64,000 nt of DNA from Theocolax elegans. Taxonomy: Eukaryota; Arthropoda; Insecta; Hymenoptera; Cerocephalidae. The notes beneath the pieces are model-generated. The model searched no databases. It was given only the letters and a program-made list of their open reading frames with translations, and was not told the DNA's origin. A program made the position numbers and the translations under genes. The stretch spans positions 38,193,175 to 38,257,174 of the forward strand of contig CM047426.1 of assembly GCA_026168455.1 (NCBI GenBank), in the 5' to 3' direction. This document shows positions 1 through 11,640 of the stretch, piece after piece; positions within the stretch are counted from its first letter, which is position 1; the number at the start of each line of letters is the position of its first letter.

Positions 1-3000
1 TGGACATGGGATTTCTCCTCATGTCCCTGAGTATCCTGGATCTTAACAGTATTTGGGCCGTATCTGTGGACGATCAAATAAGGACCGACGTATTTTGGAG
101 CTAACTTGGCCGAGACGCCTTGTGCGCTGGATGAGAGGACTCGGTTCTTCTTCCATACCAAGTCCCCGACTTCAAAAGAAGCCGCTCGTCTCCCGGCATT
201 ATAGTAACCGGCTTGCCTATCCTGAGCTTTATTAGCTCTAGCTGAAGCTTTCTTGTGAAGCTCAGGTAGTCGTGATAGCCGATCACTCCACTTAAGCAAA
301 CGCTGTCATTCCAAACGTTGCTGAGTCATCTCGTCTTGAACTCGACGAGCAGTGCCGGGTGGCTCAGGCTGCCGGCCGTAATTTAACATGGCCGGGCTCC
401 ATCCTGTCGAACTCTGCACCGCCGTATTTAAAGCAAACACAAGGTCCGGTAACTTCTCGTCCCAAGTGTTGTGCTTCTCGGTAATGTAAGACGCTACCAT
501 CGTTTTCAGCGTCCGATTAGCACGTTCGACGGGATTGGCCTGAGCGTGATACGGAGGAATAGTTGTATAAAATATTCCTCGTTCCACGAGATAATCATCT
601 ACGAGCTTGTTCTTGAACTCAGTGCCGTTGTCGGATAAAAATACTTCTGGTGTGCCAAAACGCATGACGACTCGTTCGTGTAACTCTTTCACGATCGTCT
701 TAGCGTTAGCTTTCCGGATCGGCACTGCTTCAATCCAGCGCGTGAACAAATCTTGGAAGATCAAAATATATTCAAATCCGTGTGTGGAGCGGGGAAGTGA
801 TCCAGTAACATCTCCTGCTACCACTTGCCATGGCTTTTCAACCACTCGCCTACCCATCAAACCCATGGGAGGGCGTTGCTCCACCTTGCATTGCTGGCAC
901 ACCTGACATTTGCGTACATACTCGCCAACTTCGGCATAGTAACGTGGCCAATAATATAACTTTGCCACGCGAGCAAATGTCTTTTCTCTACCTAGATGGC
1001 CAGCTGCCGGATCATCATGACATTCTCGGAGGATGGTCTGCCTGTGCTCTTCGGGTACGACCAACTTCCAAGCGTCTTGATCTTCCATGGCGTCATCCAA
1101 TTCAGTATCCACCCGATACGAATACAAGTTTCCACCTTGGATCTTCCAATCAGGAAATTCTCTCGGCCGCTCACTTACGTCTTTGGTCCACGAAAGCTAC
1201 CAGGTGTCCTTAGTAGTCTGGCTCCAAGAGACGGAGGATAAGGCCGGCTCGTCTTCCTTATACATACGAGAAAGTGCATCAGGAACGTAGTTTAGAGCTC
1301 CTTTCCTGTGCTCAATAGTAAAGTTATGAGACTGGAGTTCTAACGCCCATCTGGCGAGCCGGCTCGTTGGATTGCGAATATTGCATAACCAACGAAGACT
1401 ACTATGGTCAGTGACAACTTTAAACTGGTAACCTTCGATGTATGGTCTAAACTTCTTAATCGCCCATACTACGGCCAGGCATTCCCGTTCTGTGACGTTA
1501 TAATTGCGTTCGGCGGGCGAGAGGATTCTACTGGCGAACTCCAGGACTCTCTCTACTCCACCGACAATCTGTAGCAACACTGCACCGATACCAGTGTCAC
1601 TAGCGTCAGTCTGGACCACATACTCACCATTCTCATCGGGAGTTTGCAGAACGGGTGCTGTCATTAACAAAGCTTTAAGCTGCTGGAAAGCGCTCTCTTG
1701 TTCTTCCAGCCAAAGATACTTCTGGTTTTTCTTGGTCAGACGCGTTAGCGGCTCAGCTATGGTAGCATAGTCGTGCATGAAGCGTCTGTACCAAGATGCC
1801 ATACCGAGAAACCGTCTCAGCTGCTTCAAATTCTTGGGAGCCGGATATTCTTTAATCACCTCGATCAACAATTGCTTATGCTCTTCAAACGTCTCAGTGA
1901 CAATAATGATATCGTCGAGATATGCATAAGCAACCGGTTCGAGTTCGGGTCCAATCACCTGATCGATCATGCGCTGGAATGTCGCGCCAGCATTTGCCAA
2001 TCCGTACGGCATACGAGTAAACTGGATCAAACCCATTCCAGGTACCGTAAAAGCCGTTATCGGGCGCGACTCCACCTGTAGAGGTATCTGGTGGTACGCA
2101 CAGTTCATGTCGATCGTGGAGATGTATCGGGCTTTCTTGAGTTTGCGTAGGATATCCTGCATATATGGCAAAGGATATGCATCAGGTTTCGTCAAAGCGT
2201 TGACTTTCCTAAAATCGATACAAAAACGCCTAGCATTCTCACCCTTCTTCGCCATCACCACAGGGCTGGACCAACCGCTTTTCGAGGGTTCAATAACGCC
2301 AGTCTCGAGCATCTCGCGAACTTGACGTTGCATTTCCTCTCGAATCTTATCAGAGATGGGGTAGTACCTCTGTTTGATCGGCCTGGCTGATCCGACGTCG
2401 ATTATATGTTCGACATCGTAAGAACGGCCGATCTTTGGCAAGATTGTGGACAACACTCGGTCTAGAAGTTCGCGCAATTGTGTGCGCTCTACTTCTGTTA
2501 CGTCAGCGACACCTGCTGAAGATAATGAAGCATTGCCACTTTCCATACTTGCCACTTCCAGCTGTAGGACTTGATCCGTTCCCTTTAGGAATAAACGGTC
2601 GGAATCTGGGTCTAGGACGGCTCGGAATACTCGGATAAAATTTACTCCGATGTAGCATTCAGCATCCAGGTTCGGCATGATCGCAACACGTATTTCTCGA
2701 GTCTCTTTACCGATAGTAAATGGTAGCATCACGTGTCCACACAACGGATGAGTACTACCATCAGCGAGTTTGGCATTGCCAGCTCGCGACTCGAGAAGCG
2801 ACCTGCCTAGAGCGGTTGCTAACTGCAAACCGCTCGGACCCATTACGGTTGTCGATGCACCTGGATCGAACAACGCACGGATCCGGAATCCATCTATGTC
2901 AACCTGACACCACCAGCGCGTCTCGTCCTCAGGACGATAACTCCTTCGGCTAGTGCACGATGTCACTAATTTTAGGACATCGCAGGTCTCCGGATCCATT

Positions 3001-3161
3001 CCGACTTCCTGGGATCTGTCTGGAATCAGTCCTTTCCTTTTCTGCTTAACTGCAGCTGGACTATCTCGGTAATCGGGAGTCAGACCTTTGTCCTCCTTGG
3101 GGACTCCCTGTACTTTGGGGTATGCGGTTGTCCCCTCTAACCGCTTCCCTGCGCGTTTTTT
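1..3161 (-). pseudogene. pol: pol of the gypsy element (PR-RT-RNase H-IN), two in-frame stops
   Basis: A single frame runs from the frameshift site to the window edge. Protease: FDPGASTTVMG, a variant of the D-T/S-G active site. RT: RRFCIDFRKVN, FTRMPYGLANAGATFQRM and the catalytic YLDD (about 1930). RNase H: VVQTDASDTGIGAVLLQ, the Glu in ERECLAVVWA, and VVTDHSSLRWL. Integrase: an HHCC zinc module (HDDPAAGHLG ... CQVCQQC), first Asp in AGDVTG, second Asp in FLSDNGTEF, Glu in NPVERANRTLK, then a C-terminal WSDRLSRLPELHKKAS region running off the edge. In-frame stops are TAG at 1197-1199 (between RNase H and IN) and TGA at 306-308 (IN C-terminus). All catalytic residues I can check are kept, so the copy is barely inactivated. 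Confidence 0.9.
3124..3161 (-). promoter_or_regulatory. -1 ribosomal frameshift signal joining gag to pol
   Basis: On the minus strand the gag frame reaches the heptamer A AAA AAC (3161-3155) in the correct zero-frame phase. After a 10-nt spacer (3154-3145) comes a perfect hairpin, GCGGTT, 9-nt loop, AACCGC (3144-3124). The gag-frame stop TAG overlaps the end of the 5' arm and the loop start. A -1 slip leads straight into the open pol frame (CGC GCA GGG AAG). Slippery site, spacer and stem match the known rule for retroviral -1 frameshifting. Confidence 0.75.
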
Positions 3162-5078
3162 GCGCAGTCAGGGCACGTCCTAACGGTGTACCCCAACTTA
3201 CCACAAGTATGGCACTTGATCGGCTTGGGGAAGTCTTCTTTTCTCTTTATCTTCTTTCTTGAATCCGACGATTTCCCAAGCTTCGAGGATGAACCACTCG
3301 ATGACCGTCGATCGGGACTTTAACGTGTCTCCTTCCTCCTTTTAAACCGAGGAGGAGACCTGTGGGTTTTCTTCCTAGGTGGCGTATCTTTATCCACCTT
3401 AACCCCAGCTGTCTGGCTACTCGTTCGCATGGCGCTAAGGGATTCTTCCAAGACTTTTGTGAGCCGTTCAATCGGATCTTCCCGACTCGACTCACTCATC
3501 TCCTTAGCCACGCTTGCTACCTTGGGCTTGGCGTTCGGCCGCTTTTTGGACTTTGCCTTGTAAGCAAGTTCCGGCAGCATTAAATCTTCCTCTGCCGGAG
3601 GCGGTCGATATAAATTTTTCTCGCTCGAGCGTTTGCTCGGCGTCCATCGCCAGCTCCAATAAATCTTTAACCGATTTGGCTCAGTCTCTCTTAAACAACC
3701 GCTGATCCTCTGCCGGAGGCGGTCGATATAACTTTTCTCGCTCGAGCGTTTGCTCGGCTTCCTCGCCAGCTCCAATAATCTTTAACCGATTTGGCTTCAG
3801 CTCTCTTAAACAACCGCTGAAAGCTGAGGTAGCCATGTTACGTAGAGGTGGTCCAATTGCCTACGCTCGCTCGGGATCGGGTTGAGTTTTCGCATGATTG
3901 CGATTGAGCAGGTGATGTAATCTCTCACCGGCTCATCCTCACCACTGTGTCCGAGCATTGGACTCCTCGATGAGCCTTTGCTGGAAGCTTTGACTCATAC
4001 CGTACCTTTTTTTGGCAGATTTCACAAAATCTTGCCACGAGTGCCATTTGTCCTTCTCATTCCGGTACCACGTAGCTGCGGTTCCAGTGAGAAGTTCGGA
4101 CAAGGACGGCAACACCTCGTCCTCGCTGAGGTTGGCGAGAATCCTACAGTCTTCGACTCTCGCAAGGAAGGCATCGATACTCTGGCTTTTGTCGCCAGAG
4201 AATCGGACTCCCCACTTACGAACCACCGCACCAACATCGCGCGGTGTCCCGGCCGATCTCGACGCTGATTGGCCGGACTCGTAAAAGTCCTTCAGATTAG
4301 GGTAGGGAGAGCTTGAACATGGAGGCTGTCTCGGTTTCCGTGTGTCACTCCTCCCACAAGCTCCTCCAGCATCTGCATGAGGTGCTTGAGACCCCTCAGG
4401 CTCTACCTGCACGTGTTGTGGTCTGATGTCCGTCTCGTCCAGGGTGTAACACGTATAGGTGTCCTGGAACTGGACATGTTGGGTTGGCTCTCGGGTTTTG
4501 TTCGTGCTGGAAGTTTGTGCACCGCTTGGCAAGTCCAACTTGCTGTTGACGGTGTGCGTCTGTACTTCCAGCTCCTTAACCCGTTCCGTCAAGGTGGATA
4601 ACTTACTTATTTGCTCCGCTAACATCAAAGCCAAATCCTTTGGTATCTCGAACTGAGCGCCAGTATAGGATACCAAAGTTATCCATTCTTCCTTGTCGGT
4701 TTCTCGGTCGGAGGTGTCCGACTGCCCATCTTCCTCTCGCTCGTCCGTATCTTCTACTTCTAGAGCGAGAGTCCTCTGTAATACCTCTACTACATCTGGG
4801 TCAGAATCCGGGTCCGGAATCTCCGGATTCTGGGCAACCATGGACTTAAACCAATATGTCCTGCGCCTGTTCCGCCTGACACGATCCTCATTTGAGTTTG
4901 TGTCGGCTGCGAACTCTTGAGCCGTATAATTACCCAACAACCACTGTTGAAGTCGTTCGGCTTTTTTATATACAGAGCCGTCTGTACGCATCTCTAACGA
5001 CTCCAAGTGCGCCTGGATCTGTTCGCTGGATTGCGTACCAATCCACTGATCGACTTGCGTGGTCATCGATTCCGCCAT
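3162..5078 (-). pseudogene. gag: gag of the gypsy element, frameshifted
   Basis: Gag forms the particle and binds RNA. I prefer the ATG at 5078 (MAESMTTQVDQ) over the further ATG at 5174, because the 32 codons between look like leader. Order: an N-terminal helical part, an acidic D/E stretch, then a retrotransposon-gag capsid domain at about 4250-3940 with typical WGVRFSGD, AFLARVEDC and AATWYRNEKDKW segments. At about 3945 a one-base insertion ends the long frame, and the next frame continues the capsid C-terminus. A basic Ser/Lys/Arg tail follows, broken by an in-frame TAA near 3320. It ends at one knuckle (CHTCGKLGYTVRTC) in which Tyr replaces the usual His. A 118-bp tandem duplication lies at 3588-3820. 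Confidence 0.8.
3588..3820 (-). repeat. two-copy tandem duplication inside gag
   Basis: Copy one is 3588-3705 (118 bp) and copy two 3706-3820 (115 bp). Both begin TCCTCTGCCGGAGGCGGTCG and end CAACCGCTGA. They differ by a few single-base indels, so at least one copy is out of frame. Confidence 0.85.
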
Positions 5079-5174
5079 TTTAATCTTAACAAAATTACCG
5101 CTACGACTATTTACACAAAAAAAAAAATCTGAGTCGCTTTTCGATTTACCTGTGCAAGGTATGCTTTTCTTCAA

Positions 5175-6370
5175 ATTATTAGGTGGCTTTAAATAATAAA
5201 ATTATTGGGCCACTAAGTTGAAGAATGAATTCTTTTCCCTTTATAATTACAAGAAAAAAAATTAAGCACAACTATTAGAAATTTGCTTTCTTGCCTAATA
5301 TAAAAAACTACGTTAAAGAATTATATTTTTGACTATTAATTTTAAAAACAAATCGAGAGAAAAAAAAATTAACTATGTTACACGCGGGATTAATTTAATT
5401 TATTATAAAACAAATAAACATACAATATTAAACGTAAAAAGAAATTTTACGAATTGTTAATAAATTAAATTAAAAACAAGAAAAAATTTGTTTAAATCCG
5501 ACTAAATACGAAAAAATCAAATTTACTCCGGCTCTCGATCACCAACGCACGCTGAATATATTATAAAATAAATAAATAAATAATTGAATAAATAGATAAA
5601 TAAATATAAATATATTCCTAAACAACTAAATGTGTACGCCGCTGTGACCTCTTACAATCGCAATGTTACAAAAAAATAATAATACAATTTTTATTGTAAC
5701 GCGAGAGCCGGTCCGCGTTGTCAAAAATATAAATTTAACAAGCAAACTTCAAAACAGAAAAATTTTTATCCTTGCACAGGTGTTACAATTTTTATTAAGT
5801 CGGAAAACTAAATAACGCCGATTTTCCGACTAACCTACTCGAAATTAGGGACTCGGTATGTAAATTGCGGACCTCAAGGCGAATCGATCTATATTTCAAT
5901 TTTAAAATTCAAATTTACTATTATTTACGTGTAAATAATTAAAAAAAATTATTATTACCGACCTCGGATTTCTTTTAACCAAACTAAACAATAAAATAAA
6001 ATCCGGTTCAAACTTATAAATTATTGTCTAAATATAATAATTTAAAGGTTAGAATTAATCGCGAACCGATTAATCTAACTGCCGGTAATAACAATTATAC
6101 TAATTAACGTAACTAGTATATCATAGAAAATTACACGTAAAATCCACATTACTTAAAAAAATTAAATTTAAAATAAATTGATAACAACAAAAATCAATTA
6201 AATTAAATTAGATTCACTACCGTTTATAATAAAATCCTAGTTTATAAGGGCACCTATATAAGCGCAGCTCGTATCACAATAAAAAAAACGCAATCTAAAA
6301 ATTTACGTTGTGCGCCTCGTAGGCGCAATTCGGAAATTAACGTTGGGCGTAAAATAACCCAATCTATTAA
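5175..6370 (-). other. AT-rich leader between PBS and gag
   Basis: No gene is seen. On the minus strand the first 90 bases after the PBS hold three imperfect copies of CAACGT(A/T)AATT. A 12-base segment at 5149-5160 recurs inverted at 5770-5781 (ACCTGTGCAAGG / CCTTGCACAGGT). The rest is A+T-rich and low in complexity. Confidence 0.6.
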
Positions 6371-6385
6371 TTTACGTTGGGGCCA
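6371..6385 (-). promoter_or_regulatory. primer binding site of the gypsy element
   Basis: On the minus strand the LTR end TGTTACA is followed at once by TGGCCCCAACGTAAA, the expected position and TGG start of a tRNA-primed PBS. I cannot name the tRNA with confidence. Confidence 0.6.
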
Positions 6386-7430
6386 TGTAACAGTTTAGTT
6401 GCCGCACGGATGTTTAATTTTAATATCGCGGCTGCTCAGCGGTACGGTTAAACTTACCGTATTTAAATAAACATATTTTTCCCGCGATGCGGCGACGGTT
6501 ACCTGTCCGTTCTACCAAATCTGTTAAATGTTAGTCTGAAACCGAGTTACTGTTTCAGATAACAACCAGATAAAATTCAAATCTGAAATTGACCGCGAAA
6601 CAGGGATATCGCGTCGAGCACTTGTCAACCAGAAATATACGAGCTCTTAGGATTACGGAAGGAATCGTACGTGGGTTACATTCAATTAATCGGACACCGA
6701 ATTGAATTCTAATAATAATATGAATTTATTGAAATAAAGATGAAGATAAATAACAAATAAAATATCTGATTGTCGCCGAGGTCTACGCTTTGAATTACAA
6801 GTCGGTAAACGGCCGACTTGTAGAGAGAGGGGAAGAAAATATCGCGAACTAAAAATAATATATCCAGTCAACGGGACTGGTATATAGCAACACGATTAAG
6901 TGCGAATAAAAAAACACGATCGCGTGAAGTGGTACCACTTACTTTGTACGCTGCTGTAGTCGTTGGTAAACAACGACCAGCCGATCGGTTGCTTTCTCTC
7001 TCTCTCACTCTCGCTGCGGTGTCGGTCGGATTGTCCGCTCGCCCGTGCACCGGGGTTGTGTGGCTGCAGGCAGATGCACGGTGTAGCACCACTAACTGCA
7101 AATGCAGGATCGGCCTGCAGTCGAAACACACACACAAAACGCACGGTAAATCACAGCACGGCGAAGCTGAACACGGGGCGCGGGGGGATCACATCTGTCG
7201 CGTAAGAAGGTGGTTATCACTCTATTAGTGCGCGCGAATCTCCCCCTTACCTCTCTAATGAGGTACGTGCGCGAATCTTTCGCACGCGAAGTCGATCCCG
7301 CCCGTGTAGCCACGACGAACCGAGCCGAGCCGAATCTCGCCGGCTCGAACCGATGCGAACATTATGATACTGTTCGCTCGTGTTGCTCGAATTCGTCAAA
7401 CGGTGAGGTAAACAGTACCTTACCGTTACA
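6386..7430 (-). repeat. 5' LTR of the gypsy element
   Basis: The segment starts TGTAAC and ends GTTACA, a perfect 6-bp terminal inverted repeat with the TG...CA ends of LTRs. It lies directly against a TGG-starting PBS on the element's coding strand. Length is 1045 bp. The mate LTR is outside the window, so the outer border at 7430 rests only on the inverted terminal hexamers. Small antisense open frames inside it are not credible genes. Confidence 0.65.
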
Positions 7431-8871
7431 ATATATATATATACAAATCAAATTATAAATATAAGCAACCAAGGGAAGACTAGCACTTCTTGGTAATTGC
7501 TGGTGAATGCTAGAGAATGCCGGAGATTGCTGGTGAATGTTGATGAATGCAGGTAAATGCATAGATATACGCCTAGCGAATGCATAGGTATACGCCTGCC
7601 TCATGCATAGGGATATGCTTGGTGAATAATTGTTGGCACTCGCACACGACCCCGTTCTTCACTTTACACACTTAGTCACTCGTGGATAATTTCGCACACA
7701 CGAGGTTATTTCCGGTGCAGATGGCCTACACGTCTCACGCGTCTTAAACTCGGCCTCACTCTTCATTATAGGTCGCACCCGAGAAGTTCATCCGCCTCGA
7801 TCGGCGGATTGGGACATACTAACTAGGCAGCTGCCTAATTTCCTGAAAACGGGATGAAAGAGGGAAAACTCACACATACACTCTCGCGCTTTTATCTCTA
7901 CGTATTGTTGTGCGCGTAATTGTACACTCGAATTAAGATAAACAAGTGTCGTCGGTTGGCCTTGACATACCAAAGGCTTCGACGGCTCACAATTAGTGAA
8001 TTTAAATATTCTATTCGTCGTGAGTAGTTTGTGTGACAATTTCCGTCAAAATAGACCTAAATATTTAATCTTCGACACATCCGTCGACTCATCGTCAATC
8101 AGAGAGTACGGCATATTATTTATGTCGATAATGAAATCTTTAAGTATATTTGGAGCTATAAAGAACTGAATTAAATTTGAATATTTTATTCTTCAAAGTT
8201 TTAAATATTTTAAATTTAAATAATTCAAAATATTACACAGGTGATCTACTCTTTAATGCTGCTACGACATGCAATATATACTGCTAATTTCATATCTCTT
8301 ATTTTGTTTTCATCTGTCGTGCTATTTTTATATTAATATACTCTGAATTTTTCACGTGTGCAATACAGGTCGCATGCTTCTTCTAGTCAGTCTGATGCGC
8401 TCGCAAATATTTGTGGCAAACTAAGCAATAAGCTTGCTTCGATGCATTTTTGCTTTTCGGAAGCCACCCTAAAATATGATAAATTGTGCGTAAAGTAAAT
8501 TTATAAAAATTGATAAATTACATTTTTGATCTGCGCGAAATAAATGAACTATCCTAATTTGATACAAACAATTTCACAAAATTCACTTATTTAAAATATT
8601 TGAACATTCAAATTCAGAGAAAAGCATTGTATATTAAATATCGATTCTACATCAAAATAATTTTATACGGTCTCCTATCGGTATGTTAACCCATAGTCAG
8701 CAAGGAAGATTTTAATAGAATCTACCTTTACCCCACTCTTCTTTCTTCCAAGATGAATTATAAACCCTCAACCTTTCCTGAAATTCTTTTCCACCTGTGT
8801 TTATTTCGGTTTGTTTTGACAGCGACATTTTGAATATACAGTAAATCAAATAATCATCCACAACAAAAAGG
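7431..8871. other. no gene; short tandem repeats and palindromes
   Basis: 7433-7445 is an AT run. 7490-7620 holds loose tandem repeats built on GAATGC and on a roughly 27-bp unit with GCATAG and TATACGCCT. A perfect palindrome TAGGCAGCTGCCTA is at 7824-7837. An 83-codon minus frame at 7788-8039 has no recognisable motif and I do not call it. 8040-8871 is A+T-rich with nothing I can support. Confidence 0.5.
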
Positions 8872-9261
8872 TACACTCTAAACCCTAAACTGTAAAAATC
8901 GACCGGAGATGTTTAAATTGGTGATTTTACAATTTACGAAAAGTGTAAAAACCTAAAATTACAGTTTAGAACTGATAAAACATCTAAATTACACTTTATA
9001 CAATGGAAAATATGATACTTACATTTTAGAAAAGTGTAGAATATGAAAATTACAGTAGTGAAAAGTGCGAAGAATCGGCGACTAGATTGAAAAATGTAAT
9101 TACAAGATTTTACGCACTACTAAAAGAGTAAGTAGGCACAATAACACTTTAGGAACGTGCAAAATAAATAACTTACATGTTTCAAAAGCGTAGAATGTAA
9201 TAAAGGAGAACAAATCGAATTTAACTCTTTCGAAAAACTGTAAAACACTTATCTTACGCTT

Positions 9262-9330
9262 TATGTGTGTGAATGTATGTGTGTGTGTGTGTGTGCGTGT
9301 GAATGTGTATGTAAGCGTGTGAATGTTTTT
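9262..9330. repeat. (TG)n / (ACAY)n microsatellite
   Basis: A tract of TGTG with interspersed TGAATG and TGTAAG lies directly at the 3' end of the R1 fragment. This is the arrangement expected for an R1-clade element that inserts into (ACAY)n repeats. Confidence 0.8.
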
Positions 9331-10530
9331 TGTGACGAGGCGGTAAGAATGCTCTTTACGCACGGAGTGTGGAACTCGGTCAGCGTGACCTAGACCCACT
9401 AAAAAACCACCCGGCCTTTGGTCTTGGCAGGGCTCCTCCTCTCGACTGATCTTCCCGCCCTCGGAAACCGCCGTAAGGCAATACTTCGAGAGGGGCAGTC
9501 ATGCCACGTTTGGCCCTTCGTGATTGGCAATCATATCACTGTCTCGTACATATGGGGCGGCTATTAATGTCACCCCTGGTACGCTCTTCTGCTTTTCTGA
9601 TATGGTTTAGCCGCCCCACAATGGTTGCTGCAAAGATCACTACGGCATCCCAACCTTCTTTCGAACCAAGAAGGCACATCCCGATACCCTCTGCTGTCAA
9701 AGGCCCCTTCTAAAAGGTTTGGAAATCACCCCTGTCTTCCGCGAATCGAAGACACCAGGACAAGCCGTGCTCCACGTCTTCGTCGACACCAGGGCAGGTC
9801 GGGCACTCCGCACCGCCGTATATACGGATGCGGTGCAGGTAACCGCGAAGACACCCATGCCCGGTAAGCACCTGGGTCAGGTGGAAGGTGACGAGTCCGT
9901 GTTTCCTACTCGTCCACTAGGCGACATCTGGGATGATACGGTGGGTCCAGCGACCTTCGCTTGCCAAATTCCATCTCTGCTGCCACAATTCGATGGTCCT
10001 GTTTGACCACCGACTGCTACTACCACGTGCTGCCCTCTCTATCGCCAAAAGATCGATGGGAGGAATTCTCGCGATCACCGAGAGGGCTATATTTGACACG
10101 GTTCTGTAAGCATGAGCCACCTTTAGTGCGGCTATTCTGCAGGCTCGCCGACAGGATGCACCGCAGCCTAGATTACTTCTTAGGGCATTTGCCCAAATCG
10201 GGGCTCCATATAAAATTACCGAGCTTACCACTGTCGCTAAGAGGGCTCGACGTGGCTGCTTAGGCCCTCCGATATTGGGCATTATGCCCGACAAAACTTT
10301 AGCCACTCCTGCGGCTTTCGACCCTGCACTCTGTAGGTGTTCCTTGAATGTTAGTCGCGCATCCAAGATGACTCTTAGGTATTTCACCGTGTCCGCCGAT
10401 CTTATACGTTTATCATTTACAATACAGGTGGCGTACCTTCTTTGCTTCGTTCTGGAAATAAGTGCCGCCTCGGTCTTTTCGGCCGCCAGACACAGCCCAT
10501 GGGTGCTCAACCATGCAGCCACTACCGCGA
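9331..10530 (-). pseudogene. R1-clade retrotransposon, 3' fragment (RT C-terminus and zinc motif)
   Basis: This is the end of an R1-type ORF2, 5'-truncated. From 10522 to 9917 an open frame covers the RT thumb and linker (GLCLAAEKTEAALISRTK, VKYLRVILDARLTFKEHL, then AYRTVSNIALSVIARIPPIDLLA and WQQRWNLASEGRWTHRIIPDV). After a frameshift the CCHC motif is read at about 9840-9730 (CPTCPGVDEDVEHGLSWC). The protein closely matches the R1 element at 53300-55568. The remaining 400 bp to 9331 is 3' UTR. Confidence 0.85.
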
Positions 10531-10805
10531 TGTAGTAAAATTGTATCTATTTACTCTTTTAGTAAAGCGTAAAATCTTGTAATTACAGTTTTTAATCTAG
10601 TCGCCGATTCTTCGCATTTTTCACTACTGTAATTTTTATATTCTACACTTTTCTAAAATGTAATTATCATATTTTCCATTGTATAAAGTGTAATTTAGAT
10701 ATTTTATCAGTTGTAAACTGTAATTTCAGATTTTTACAGTTTAGGGTTTAGAGTGTAAACATGTGTACTTTTTACATCGCATTATGCTCTATCGCAAGTA
10801 TAAAT

Positions 10806-11170
10806 ATTATGGGTGGTTCTCTGTGAAATCGAAGATGAAAAAATTATTATTGCTATAACTGTGGGAATATGTTTTAGAGGTATCTAGTAGTTCTTCTGAA
10901 TATTTTCAGATTTTTTCGGGGCCATTATTTTAAGTTACAAAGAGTCAAAGTTGACATTTTAGCACTGTTTTGCATTCGAATAATAATACAAAAAAATACA
11001 AATATTATTATACAATTATAAAAAATTAATTTTTAAAGATTATTAATTAATGGCCTCGAAAAAATCTGAAAAAATTCAGAAGAACTACTGGATACCACTA
11101 AAACATATTCCCACAGTTATAGCAATATTAATTTTTTTCATCTTCGATTTCACAGAGAACCACCCATATA
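10806..11170. mobile_element. MITE, internal-deletion derivative of a DNA transposon family
   Basis: It starts ATGGGTGGTTCTCTGTGA and ends with the reverse complement before an AT run. The terminal inverted repeats are about 120 bp. The left arm and the short AT-rich middle match the two larger copies at 41445-42166 and 63175-63920, with the interior between them missing. It lies in A/T-only flanks, which suits TA-directed insertion. Confidence 0.75.
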
Positions 11171-11512
11171 TATATATCGAATGTTAACAGTTGCAAACAA
11201 TTTGTACTATGATTATAGATTACCGACTGAGGTATTCTGATTTGGAATTATAATTAAACGTTACATTGCGATTTACCAAAATTAAGAAGAACTTATTGAA
11301 GAACATAACATATGTATAATTAAAAAAACTTCATCACGATCTATGCAGCAGATTCTAAGAAAATTATTCTTAAAATACTGTGTTCGGTTAGTTTTTATAC
11401 ATTGAAAACATTGATTATTTCAGTTGATAAGTAACCCGGGCGTAGAAAAACATAAGACTGCGTACGAACGACCATCACGCACTTAAATTTAATCATTTGT
11501 GTATACGTGTTG

Positions 11513-11640
11513 TGACAAGGTATGTTACACCTGTCAAATATATAAGCAAGCGAGTCCCAATATAAACTATCCTGCCTACCCTCACATCTCTAAACCTACC
11601 TAACCTAACCATAAGCTCCCCAAATTCCCAATACTGGTTC
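11513..11640 (+). repeat. dispersed repeat, copy 1
   Basis: About 125 bp beginning TGTGACAAGGTATGTTA recurs at 40613-40735 in the same orientation with about 10% differences. The TG start suggests an LTR end or a SINE-like unit, but no partner end is visible. Confidence 0.65.

Larger units (their letters stand above)
1..7430 (-). mobile_element. Ty3/gypsy LTR retrotransposon, 5' complete, cut by the window edge at its 3' end
   Basis: Read on the minus strand the order is 5' LTR (7430-6386), PBS (6385-6371), a leader of about 1.3 kb, gag (5078 to about 3162) and pol (about 3161 to 1) in the order protease, RT, RNase H, integrase. That order defines Ty3/gypsy. The 3' LTR must lie left of position 1. 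Gag carries one frameshift, one in-frame stop and an internal duplication. Pol carries only two in-frame stops, so the copy is fairly young. No env is visible before the window ends. Confidence 0.9.
8872..10757. mobile_element. long-TIR element containing an R1 fragment
   Basis: About 230-260 bp at 8872-9130 (starting TACACTCTAAACCCTAAACT) recurs as its reverse complement at about 10538-10757. These arms carry repeated GTGTAAAA / TTACAGTTT patterns and no coding frame. The centre is a (TG)n tract followed by the 3' part of an R1-clade retrotransposon. The outer borders are defined by the repeat ends; I saw no clear target duplication. No transposase is present, so the element is non-autonomous. 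Confidence 0.75.

Noticed and set aside
1197..1199. TAG between RNase H and integrase as programmed readthrough
   Set aside because: A second in-frame stop (306) and breaks in gag fit simple decay, and readthrough at this place is not known for gypsy elements.
607..1290. plus-strand frames of 67-127 codons opposite integrase
   Set aside because: Antisense shadows of a pol frame with clear integrase motifs.
6254..6262. TATATAAG as a plus-strand promoter
   Set aside because: It lies antisense in the leader of the minus-strand gypsy element and no plus-strand gene follows.
6929..7313. overlapping plus and minus frames of 70-100 codons
   Set aside because: They lie inside the gypsy LTR, overlap each other on both strands and show no motif.
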